DNA of 64,000 nt from Cupriavidus pampae. GTDB lineage: Bacteria > Pseudomonadota > Gammaproteobacteria > Burkholderiales > Burkholderiaceae. The notes beneath the pieces are model-generated. The model did no database searches. It was not told where the DNA came from and saw nothing but the letters and a program-made list of their open reading frames with translations. Both the position numbers and the translations under genes were made by a program. Position 1 is the stretch's first letter. Every line of letters starts with the position of its first letter. The stretch lies in assembly GCF_914271485.1 (NCBI RefSeq), contig NZ_CAJZAG010000005.1:62001-126000 (forward strand). The letters are read 5' to 3'. Positions 20,021 to 28,213 of the stretch are shown one piece after another.

Positions 20021-22045
20021 TCAGAAGAACCGAATCTGTTCCAGCATCTGTAGCGGTGGCCCACCGCCATCGAGGCCCGCAGGCGCTTCGTTACCGCTCA
20101 ATGGGTCCACGTCCGCGAGTCCGCCGAAGTCCAGACCCGAACGCGTTGCGATCGAGCGGATTGGCACCTGCGTAGCGACGTTGAGCTGCGCCGACGTGAA
20201 CCCGCCGAACACAAACTCCTCCTCGGGCTGCAACTGCCCGGACTGCGACATCTCGTAGCCCGTCGCACATAGTTCGCCAGTCTCATCGTGAATAAAGGCG
20301 ATGATCTTCCAGAACGCGCGCGGAATCTTGACGCCGTATCGGATCGGATCGTTGCGCGCGAAGTATGGCCCGGTGAACACCGAGATTCGCATCGCATCCT
20401 GCCGTGCATGCCCGAGCGCGTAGTCCTCCAGCGCAAGCCAGATCGGCGAATTGAACGCCTGCATCTGCGGCACCGTATTGGTGACATGCATGGAATCCTC
20501 ATTCCCCCGGCGCGACGTCGACGCATCGCCCCAGCCCGGGTCCTCGCGCCGCGTCATATGTCCGCGACTGAAGCGCGGAGGATTGCCGTAGCACTCGTCC
20601 ATGATCTGGTTCTGCCGCGGAATGCGGGGATCCCACTTCCAGTTGACGCGCGAGGCCTTTTTCAACTGCTCACCATCGATATTGACCGCGCTGAACAGGC
20701 ACATGCGCCGGCTCTTGCTCATCACGACCGAGTAATGCTCGTAGCGCAGCAGGTGGTCCTGATTGCCGTCGTTGTCGTAGGTCAGCACGTCGCGTGCATG
20801 GCGGCCGGGATCGGGTAACGGCACGGTGGCGTCGTCACCGAGGAATGTCTCGTCGTATCCGGCGCGATCGGCATAGTCGGCGGGTGCGGCTTCGTCGAAG
20901 TCGTCCACGTCGCTGCTGCTGCCAAGGTCATCCTCTTCGGTCTGCATCGCCGCTGAAGTGGACATACTTGCCCCACCGATCGAGATTGTGATCGTGAGCG
21001 GAATCGTGACTTGGCCGAGTACACGGCCTGCGCTCAACCCTGTCGGGGTTGGCACAGGTGCCGCCGCAACGCTCCTAACCTCGGGCTTGACGCGGCCGGA
21101 TCGCACAGACGCGAGCAGCTTCTTCACCACCGCCGCCGGCACCGCATAGTTCGTCTTCATAAACCGGCCACTGAAATGCAGACCCGACGCGCCGCTGCCA
21201 TCGAGGTTATGCATCACCGCCCCCGAACAGCCGCCCAATGTCGTACAGGTATGCTCGATGGTCTCCCGCCCATTGCGGCGGATGGTGCCCGGTGCCAGTC
21301 GCTTGATGTTGTAGAGACTGCCGTAGATATGCTCCATCAGGTCCACATCGGGAATCCGGCTGTCGTAGGCGGGATAGCCAATGACGGCGACATGTCCCGA
21401 CGACGAGGGTCCGTCCGCCAGCGGGATCTTTTGCGCGAGCGTCCCGTTGCCGCCACGCGCCTCCACCTCGAAGAACGCCACATCGGGCCCTGGCTCATCC
21501 TGAATGAACAGCGGCCGCAGGAGTTTGAACACCAGCGTGTTCGGATTCTCGTGCTCGCGCAGAAAGTCCACCGACGCGGAGACCTTCCCCGCCGTGCCCG
21601 TCTGAAATACGAACCCCTGTCCGGACCGCATCGCAAACAGCTGCGCCACATGACGATTGGTCACGAGGATACTGTCGTGCACGAGCCATCCCGTGCCCAC
21701 CCAGTCGTACTCGCTGCCCACCAGTTCAATACGGCCCACGGCGCGGATCGCATCATGCAGCACCGGTAGCGCGGCCTCCAGCCGTGCCTTCCAGATCTGG
21801 CTGTCGCTCTCCTCGACAAACTGCAGCACTGGCGCGTCATCGCGAATCGTCAGTACCGGTCGTTCCGTTCGCATGACGATGCTCTCGAGCGCCAGCTGGT
21901 CGTCGATGCTGCCGACTTCCGCCGCCACTTCAACGGCATCCACGCGCTTGACCTCCAGCGCCTCTTCCGCCAGATCGGGATCTAGCTCCCGCATTGCCCG
22001 GTTGTGGGCACGCACACGCTCCAGCCATGCTGCCGAATCCGCCAT
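20021..22045 (-). CDS. Trypsin-like protease fused to DNA/RNA non-specific endonuclease
   Basis: The protein has 674 residues. Residues ~100-315 form a trypsin-fold protease with an intact triad: His132 (LVTNRHVAQ), Asp188 (GPDVAFFEV) and Ser274 (GGCSGAVMH). An acidic linker (~365-400) leads to a NUC1/endonuclease G domain with RYEHYSVVMSKSRRMCLFSA, FSRGHMTRRED (His496 as the expected general base) and TNTVPQMQAFN (metal-ligand region). The usual DRGH motif reads SRGH. No signal peptide is visible, so it should act in the cytoplasm, cutting host or invader proteins and nucleic acids when activated. It is the last gene of the five-gene operon, 44 bases after the adaptor-protease gene. Confidence 0.9.
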   Translation of the reverse strand: MADSAAWLERVRAHNRAMRELDPDLAEEALEVKRVDAVEVAAEVGSIDDQLALESIVMRTERPVLTIRDDAPVLQFVEESDSQIWKARLEAALPVLHDAIRAVGRIELVGSEYDWVGTGWLVHDSILVTNRHVAQLFAMRSGQGFVFQTGTAGKVSASVDFLREHENPNTLVFKLLRPLFIQDEPGPDVAFFEVEARGGNGTLAQKIPLADGPSSSGHVAVIGYPAYDSRIPDVDLMEHIYGSLYNIKRLAPGTIRRNGRETIEHTCTTLGGCSGAVMHNLDGSGASGLHFSGRFMKTNYAVPAAVVKKLLASVRSGRVKPEVRSVAAAPVPTPTGLSAGRVLGQVTIPLTITISIGGASMSTSAAMQTEEDDLGSSSDVDDFDEAAPADYADRAGYDETFLGDDATVPLPDPGRHARDVLTYDNDGNQDHLLRYEHYSVVMSKSRRMCLFSAVNIDGEQLKKASRVNWKWDPRIPRQNQIMDECYGNPPRFSRGHMTRREDPGWGDASTSRRGNEDSMHVTNTVPQMQAFNSPIWLALEDYALGHARQDAMRISVFTGPYFARNDPIRYGVKIPRAFWKIIAFIHDETGELCATGYEMSQSGQLQPEEEFVFGGFTSAQLNVATQVPIRSIATRSGLDFGGLADVDPLSGNEAPAGLDGGGPPLQMLEQIRFF

Positions 22046-22089
22046 GATGTGTCCCCCTGCGCTTTTGCCAAAAAGGTTCTGCCAGAAAG

Positions 22090-23145
22090 CTAGGTTTGCA
22101 AAATCCCTGCTCTGATCGCGTCGATCCGCACGCCTTCGTTCTTCTTCAGCGGATCCGCACCCGCGAGCTTCTGCGGCACGCCACCCGCGCGATGAATCCC
22201 CACCAGCTGGCCTTGCTCGTTGAACACCGGCGCGCCGGATGACCCACCGCGCGTGTCGGTCAGGTATTGCAGCCGCCGATCGGCAACCGCCGTGATGCGA
22301 TTGCGCACGAATGCCAGCCGCTTCGGCTGCCCATCGGGATGCTGCAGGATGAAGGCACGTTGCATGGCCGTGGCGGTAGCCGTATCCGTCGCCAGATCCA
22401 AGGCACGGATCTCCGGCGGCGGCGCGGCAATGCTGATGACGGCCCAGTCGTCCGCCGCATCGCTGCGGATCGACGCAACATCGCCATTCAACGCGTGGGA
22501 CGCCACCATCTGCCCCGCGCCGTCGCGTTCAAAGCCGAACTCGATCACAGCCCCCGAGCAAACCTGCTTTTGCGGGAACAGCACGTGGTGATTGGTCAGC
22601 ACGCGATTGCCCGTAAGCAGCGTGCCGGTGCCCTTCCACATCGAACCGTCATGCGCGGTCACCGTCAGGCAACAAACCGTCGTCCGCCACGCCATCACTC
22701 GCTGCACGGCTTCGATCAGCGCGGGAATATCGCCGACCGATTCGCTAAGGTCGTCGCCGAACAGCAGCGCTTCGTCCTTGGACACATCGCCCGCGAAGTC
22801 GGGCGCATTCTGGTCACCGGGCCGGGCGTCCAGCGCAGGCCGCCTGTCGTCGAGCAATGCCCGGATAAATGCCGACAACGGCGGCGCCACGCGCTCCGTG
22901 TCAACGATGTACGTCAGCAATTGCTGCAACGCCCCTTCGCTGCTGGCGAGGTCCAGCACCTGAATCCAGATGGCATTGGGCGCCTTGTCCCAATTGATAT
23001 TGAGCCAGTTGGGCGCATCGGCCTTGCGCACGAGATTGCGCACCTCGAGCGACTCGAAGAATGTATTGACCAGCCGCTTGTGCAGTTCGCGCGCAACCGG
23101 ATCCGACCATGGGTAACCGAATGGCGATGAGAACAGATTGCTCAT
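22090..23145 (-). CDS. Effector-associated-domain (EAD-like) trypsin-like serine protease
   Basis: ATG 23145 overlaps the STAND stop (ATGA), giving 351 residues. An N-terminal helical domain (~20-95) contains FFESLEVRNLVRKADAPNWL, NINWDKA and WIQVLDLASSEGALQQLL. It matches the N-terminus of the ATPase at 27137-28213 residue for residue in style, so it is probably an adaptor that pairs by homotypic contact. The protease domain (~150-345) has an intact triad: His187 (VLTNHHV), Asp233 (DDWAVISI) and Ser303 (TRGGSSGAPV). EAD-type adaptors are known to connect STAND NTPases with toxic effectors. I cannot assign the numbered EAD subfamily without a profile search. Confidence 0.9.
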   Translation of the reverse strand: MSNLFSSPFGYPWSDPVARELHKRLVNTFFESLEVRNLVRKADAPNWLNINWDKAPNAIWIQVLDLASSEGALQQLLTYIVDTERVAPPLSAFIRALLDDRRPALDARPGDQNAPDFAGDVSKDEALLFGDDLSESVGDIPALIEAVQRVMAWRTTVCCLTVTAHDGSMWKGTGTLLTGNRVLTNHHVLFPQKQVCSGAVIEFGFERDGAGQMVASHALNGDVASIRSDAADDWAVISIAAPPPEIRALDLATDTATATAMQRAFILQHPDGQPKRLAFVRNRITAVADRRLQYLTDTRGGSSGAPVFNEQGQLVGIHRAGGVPQKLAGADPLKKNEGVRIDAIRAGILQT

Positions 23146-26100
23146 CTGGCACTCTCCGTAATGAAGCGGCGCCTCAGGACGCTCTCGATTGGCAGATCCG
23201 ACGAGAGGTGCAGCAAGCCGGCCTGCCATGCGACCTCGGAACCCGGGCCCAGCAGTCTGACCAGATAGTCGTCGAGGCCACCGGTTCTGGCATTCTCATC
23301 GAGCCATGCCGCCAGCCCCTGGTTGCTTTCGATATCCGCGGGCAACTCGCCGATGGTCCCCAGGAACATCAGCGCCAATGGTCGCACCAGCGGTTGCCAG
23401 CCGAGCGTCGGGTGTGGCGCCAGTGGCAGTCGGCCGAGCAGGAAGCGCGTGACGCCAGCGGCAAGCTCCGGCGAGTACGCGACGAAGGCCCCCGCGAGCT
23501 CGCGGGCTTCCGGCAGCGGCCTTTCAGAGAGTGCCGTCGCGGCAAGCCGGCGACCATATCGCTCGATCCACGGCTGCAATTCCACGCAACGTTTGGCGGC
23601 ATCGATCACGCGTATCGCTGCCTGAGTCGCCTGGTTACTGACGGCACCGCGTCCCTCACCACGTCCAATATCGCGCCCCCACGGCAACCGCGCCGCAGGC
23701 GGCTCGACCACCCGGAAATAGTCGCGCTTCACCAGGCCAACCGCCAACGGCTCCACGCGCATGCACTCCAGCAGATCCATCTCCGCTTCGGCGTCCACGG
23801 CAAGTCGCAGGCGCGTGGCAACGATGGCATCGACATCATGATTCGGGAGTTCGGACGTCGCCGCGACGTCAGTCACCAGCGCATGCAGTGTCTCCGCCGC
23901 GGCCATGGGATCGGAGACCAACAGGCACGCGGCGCGCAGCAATGCGCTGTCGATCCGCAACGCCAATGGCTGATCGTCGCCCCGGAACAGGTCCAGTAGC
24001 GCCAGCGCACGCGCGAGATCGCCCGCCGAGCGCGCCAGATAGGCGTCCAGCAACACATGCCGGGCATTGCCGGTGGCTTCCCACGCGCTGAGCCATGGCG
24101 CGTCCGGTTCGGCCTCGCCGGCCATCCGCACGCCGATCTCGGCGAGCAGCGGATCGCGCGCAAGCTCCCACATCGGCACGAACTTGGCGACGCGCAAAAA
24201 CACCCACGAGAAGCGCACGCCCAACAACTGGCCCGTCTCCGGGTCGATGACGGCGGCGCCGTCATCCGGGCTGATCGCCAGCGCATCGTCCGTGCCCGCG
24301 CTGACCGTACGGCCAAAACTCAGCTCGGCCTGCCGCCCCATGTAAGTGCCCGGCATGATGCGCTTGACGTCGTATTCATCCTCAAACATCGCGGCCGCCA
24401 ATGCCTGCTCCTGCTCCGCCCGCGACGGATGCCCCATCACCGCCACGGCCGTCCCTGCTTCCGGCTCGCGCGTCGCGAGAGACAGTGGAATCTGCCCATC
24501 CAGCGATGTCACCTCGACGATGGCGATATTCCAGAACGGGTGGATAAGCACCACGCGCGTCACGGGGTGCTGCGGCAAGCCTGGCCGCGGCGCTTCACCA
24601 TGCATATCGAGCCACGGCGCCTTGTCCGGTACGACCTGTACCTCGCGGCCGATGCCCACCGCAAAATGGTCCACCACGGCGCGCGTGGTCACCAGCAGAC
24701 CCCGTTTGCTGATCAAGGTGGCCGTGCCAATGACCTTGTCGTTCAAAACGATGCGACCCGTCGCGCGAATCGCATGTTGCAGTTGAGGTCGATTGGCGGA
24801 GAGCCGCTCCGCATAGGGCGATGCGCTATCGATATCGCCGTCGCGCGCGCGAATCACGGGACGTGCGTTGGCGATGACGGCCGCTTCCATCGTGGACGCA
24901 TTGGCGGGCGCCTCGCTGCCGCTGCTCGGTACCGACAGTGTGGATAGTCCGGACGATGCGGCCAGCTCGTTCAGCCGGCGCGTGCGTCGCTCCTGACTCA
25001 ACGTGCCCACTACCGTCGAGTGCCCGTGCAGCGCCGCGCGCGCTTCGTCGAGCTTGCCGTAGCTCGCCAGGCTCGCGCTGGTCTGATCGGCAACCACCCG
25101 CGTCGCGCGAACTTCCAGCCAGGTCTGCGCGCTGGCGGGCACTTCCTCCATTGTGTAGCCACCCAGCCGACGTGCGAGCTCGTCGCGCCACAACTGCTCG
25201 GCTTCGGCGAAGCGTCCCAGCCGCAGATTGTGATAGACGGCCTCGGCGGCGGCGAGGTCATCAGATGCCTGCTCCATCCAGTAAGCAGCGGCGAGCTCGT
25301 CGATCTCGCGCACACGCGTCGCGTTGTCGCTTTCCAGCAGAGGCAGCAGCGTATTGCGCAGATCGGCGCGAATGGAGAGCACCGCGGCGCCATCGAATAG
25401 CGTGAACTCGTCGCGCAGCCCCTCGAACAGCCACTGCCCTTCGGCCTGATCCACATCGGCGATCCGCCGCAGCAACTCCGGCGTCAGGCGTCGCGGCACC
25501 ATGGCCCATTTGGCGTGCTGTCGCAGCGAGTCGTCACTCAAGCGGCTCAGGATGCGTCGGTACAGATAGCCGGTGATCAGATGATTGGGCAGAGCCTGCG
25601 CCAGTTCATTGGCCTCCTGCTCGTCCTTTCCCGCGAGCAGGGCACGCGCCAGCTTCATGTTCAACGGCACGCCATTGATCAGCGATACGACCCGTTCGGC
25701 GATGGCAGGCGCGATGCCCTCCTCGACGAGCCACTGCGTCACCGCTTCCGGCGGTAGCCCCGGCAGTTCCCACTCCTGCGCCGGGTCTCCCTCCAACTGC
25801 AGCAATGGCACTGGCGCGCGTGACCCGACGACTACCGCCAGATCGTCGAACCGCCGCGCCAGCGCATCCAGCGCGGGGTTGAGCTGGCTATAGCCATAGG
25901 TCTGCACCGCGGTCTCGAACGAATCGAGTACGAGCAGCAACGTGCCTGCCTCGTGTTGCCAGCTCAGTTGCTCATCGACGATGGCAGCGATACTGGCCTC
26001 GTCGGCGGATACATCGGGCCGGTCGAAGTCGAGCCATGCGACGCGCCTTTGATTCTCCGCGCATGACATGGCAAAGCAGGCCAGCAACGCCGACTTGCCG

Positions 26101-27137
26101 ATACCACCGGGGCCGCGTATGACCATCGGCCGTCGATCGCGGTCATCGAGCCACTTGTGTAGATGCGCCAGTTCGTCATCGCGTCCGGCAAAACGCGAGC
26201 CAACGATCGCGGTCAGCGCCGAGGCCTGGCGGCGCCTGCCGATCTCGCGCGCCAGCGTGGCGTCATCGGGCAGCGGCAACGATCCTCCGTGACGAAACCA
26301 GCGTACCGCCGTGGCAAAGGGCAGCAGGATATCGTCGGCGATGGTGTCCATCGCGTAAGGTGGCCCCGCGAGAATGCGATCGACGGCTCGCTGCTCCACG
26401 GTGATGGCAGGCTCCGCGCCACGGGCCGCACGCAGTTCATCTATCGTTTTTCCGACAAAAGCGCGGCGGCGTGCGCGCGTGGGCAAATGATCGTCGGGCG
26501 TCCAGCGCAGTGCCTGCGCAAGCGTCGGGATTGCATCAGGTTGCTCGTCCACGTGCTGGGTGGGCGGTGTCGTGCGTACCAGCCTGTGCACGGCGGCGAC
26601 TTCATCCCAACACGGCGCTTCCTCGAGCTGCCGCAGCACACGCGCCAACGAGACCAACCCGCCTACACCGTATGCGTTCGTGGAAGCATGCAGGCCGACC
26701 AGCCCCCATTCGTCGTCGAACAGCGGCGCGCCCATCGCGCCGGGCGCAGTCGGCACGTCGTGCTGGGTATCGCCCAGCGCCCGCCCAAACGCCACCTGGA
26801 CTTCATCGGCGGGATTGATCCATAGCAGCAGCAGATTGCCCGCGATCCGGCCCAGCGACAGATCGGGCAGCGCGCCCTGGCCACGCGCCGTGCGAAACAG
26901 CGTAACGCCCTCCTCGCCCGTCCACGCCACCTCCACCACCTCTCCCGCGATCAACACCGGCGCGGCGCGCACGTCAAGCTCGCCGCGCAGCGACACCACC
27001 AGTTCCGATGTGATCCGCACCCCGTTGAAGATGGCGGATGGCATCTGCACGCGCACCACTACATCGAGCATCGACCGTCCCAACGCGAAGAAGCGCTGGG
27101 CATCCACCGAACTCATCGCCAGTACAGGACGTTCCAT
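23142..27137 (-). CDS. Large STAND NTPase flanked by two inactive trypsin-fold domains
   Basis: The protein has 1331 residues. Domain 1 (~20-170) is a trypsin-like fold whose nucleophile loop reads APGAMGAPLF, with Met where Ser belongs. The STAND module (~310-600) has FAGRDDELAHL, Walker A GPGGIGKS (342-349), Walker B LLLVLDSFE, sensor VVVGSRAP and the GxP motif GVPLNMKLA. Helical repeats follow (~600-740). Domain 4 (~786-1000) is a second trypsin fold with all three catalytic sites lost: LLVTTRAVV (His to Ala), FWNIAIVEV (Asp to Asn), ISPDDGAAV (Ser to Asp). A helical C-terminus ends the chain. This looks like an NLR-like signal-transducing switch with pseudo-protease sensor modules. Its start overlaps the upstream stop by one base (TGATG). 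Confidence 0.9.
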   Translation of the reverse strand: MERPVLAMSSVDAQRFFALGRSMLDVVVRVQMPSAIFNGVRITSELVVSLRGELDVRAAPVLIAGEVVEVAWTGEEGVTLFRTARGQGALPDLSLGRIAGNLLLLWINPADEVQVAFGRALGDTQHDVPTAPGAMGAPLFDDEWGLVGLHASTNAYGVGGLVSLARVLRQLEEAPCWDEVAAVHRLVRTTPPTQHVDEQPDAIPTLAQALRWTPDDHLPTRARRRAFVGKTIDELRAARGAEPAITVEQRAVDRILAGPPYAMDTIADDILLPFATAVRWFRHGGSLPLPDDATLAREIGRRRQASALTAIVGSRFAGRDDELAHLHKWLDDRDRRPMVIRGPGGIGKSALLACFAMSCAENQRRVAWLDFDRPDVSADEASIAAIVDEQLSWQHEAGTLLLVLDSFETAVQTYGYSQLNPALDALARRFDDLAVVVGSRAPVPLLQLEGDPAQEWELPGLPPEAVTQWLVEEGIAPAIAERVVSLINGVPLNMKLARALLAGKDEQEANELAQALPNHLITGYLYRRILSRLSDDSLRQHAKWAMVPRRLTPELLRRIADVDQAEGQWLFEGLRDEFTLFDGAAVLSIRADLRNTLLPLLESDNATRVREIDELAAAYWMEQASDDLAAAEAVYHNLRLGRFAEAEQLWRDELARRLGGYTMEEVPASAQTWLEVRATRVVADQTSASLASYGKLDEARAALHGHSTVVGTLSQERRTRRLNELAASSGLSTLSVPSSGSEAPANASTMEAAVIANARPVIRARDGDIDSASPYAERLSANRPQLQHAIRATGRIVLNDKVIGTATLISKRGLLVTTRAVVDHFAVGIGREVQVVPDKAPWLDMHGEAPRPGLPQHPVTRVVLIHPFWNIAIVEVTSLDGQIPLSLATREPEAGTAVAVMGHPSRAEQEQALAAAMFEDEYDVKRIMPGTYMGRQAELSFGRTVSAGTDDALAISPDDGAAVIDPETGQLLGVRFSWVFLRVAKFVPMWELARDPLLAEIGVRMAGEAEPDAPWLSAWEATGNARHVLLDAYLARSAGDLARALALLDLFRGDDQPLALRIDSALLRAACLLVSDPMAAAETLHALVTDVAATSELPNHDVDAIVATRLRLAVDAEAEMDLLECMRVEPLAVGLVKRDYFRVVEPPAARLPWGRDIGRGEGRGAVSNQATQAAIRVIDAAKRCVELQPWIERYGRRLAATALSERPLPEARELAGAFVAYSPELAAGVTRFLLGRLPLAPHPTLGWQPLVRPLALMFLGTIGELPADIESNQGLAAWLDENARTGGLDDYLVRLLGPGSEVAWQAGLLHLSSDLPIESVLRRRFITESAR

Positions 27138-28213
27138 CAGAGCCCCCGGTACCAGGCATTCAACTCATTGTTCAGGGACTCGAGGAAGGGCCGCTCGGGC
27201 GTGGTCCGGTCCTGCGCCTGCGCGCAGATCTTCCTGGCGGTCTCTTCGTCCCAGCCCGCATCGAACGCCTTACCCTTCGCCTTCATGCATTGCGTGAGAA
27301 ACGCGCGGACGTGCGTGTCGTCGAGCATTTCGGTCTGGTCGTTGCGGACCAGCGCGCCCGGCACCTTGGCAGGCAGGTTGTCCGCGGGATAGCCGAGCAG
27401 CACAAGCCGGAAACGCTGCTGGAATCCCTTGTCCCGCAACCGCACCGCTAGCACCTCCGCGAGCTGTTGCACCAGCTTGCGATCCGGGCCCTTGTCGAGA
27501 TCGTCGAACAGAGCCCATAGCCGTCGATCATGGTCGTCGAGGGCCACCTTGACCTCAGTCCAGAAATCGATGAACAGCGCGGTCTCGGTCGACAGTGCGT
27601 CGGCATCGATGCGCGGCACGGTGCCCGGCACGCCGGCTTCGCGCCAGATCGACAGCAGCGTCGACTGCAGCGGCAGGTCTTCGTGCAACAGCACGATGCG
27701 TTCGCTCTGGCGATCACGATCTTCGGCCAGCAGGAACTGCGTTTCGGTGCGACCGGAGTCCGCGTTGCCCCGTACCACGAGAATCGCCGCGTTGGAGTCC
27801 CAGTTGGCAAGCTCGGGCATCAGCCCGCGCAGCATGGCGCGGCCAAGGAATGGGCGATCGCCGCTAAGCAGCACGCGCATCGGCACGCCGGGTGCGCCGA
27901 TGGCCTGATACTGCCGCACCCTGTCGATCGCCGCGCGCAGATCCGCATGCTTGGGCGGCGGGTCCAATGACTGGTCCGCCGCCGTCAGCAACGCATCCAA
28001 TGCATGATTCCCGGCGGCGAAGTCGAGGATCTCCGCCCAGAACGACGTGGCCGGTCGATCCCAGTTGATATTCACCGGGTCGAGACCCGCGCGGTTCAGA
28101 ACGTTTCTGGTTGCGGCAGCATCGAAGAACTTGTGCCGCAACTGGTTCTCTAGCTCGCCGGCTTCCGGCAAGTCCCGTCGGTACAGGTGGTGATCAAGAA
28201 TCGGATGTGACAC
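27137..28213 (-). CDS. EAD-like adaptor fused to a degenerate STAND-like (iSTAND-type) P-loop ATPase
   Basis: A GTG start at 28213, preceded by AAAGGA, gives 358 residues beginning SHPILDHHLY and overlaps the upstream stop by 20 bases. ATG 28237 is the alternative. The adaptor helices (~20-90) read FFDAAATRNVLNRAGLDPVN, NINWDRP and FWAEILDFAAGNHALDALL, matching the protease partner at 22090-23145. The P-loop region is VVRGNADSGRTETQFLLAED: the Walker A Lys is replaced by Arg155. Walker B is LWALFDDLDKG (~232-242). It probably binds rather than vigorously hydrolyses nucleotide, and serves as the middle signal-transfer component. Confidence 0.8.
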   Translation of the reverse strand: MSHPILDHHLYRRDLPEAGELENQLRHKFFDAAATRNVLNRAGLDPVNINWDRPATSFWAEILDFAAGNHALDALLTAADQSLDPPPKHADLRAAIDRVRQYQAIGAPGVPMRVLLSGDRPFLGRAMLRGLMPELANWDSNAAILVVRGNADSGRTETQFLLAEDRDRQSERIVLLHEDLPLQSTLLSIWREAGVPGTVPRIDADALSTETALFIDFWTEVKVALDDHDRRLWALFDDLDKGPDRKLVQQLAEVLAVRLRDKGFQQRFRLVLLGYPADNLPAKVPGALVRNDQTEMLDDTHVRAFLTQCMKAKGKAFDAGWDEETARKICAQAQDRTTPERPFLESLNNELNAWYRGL

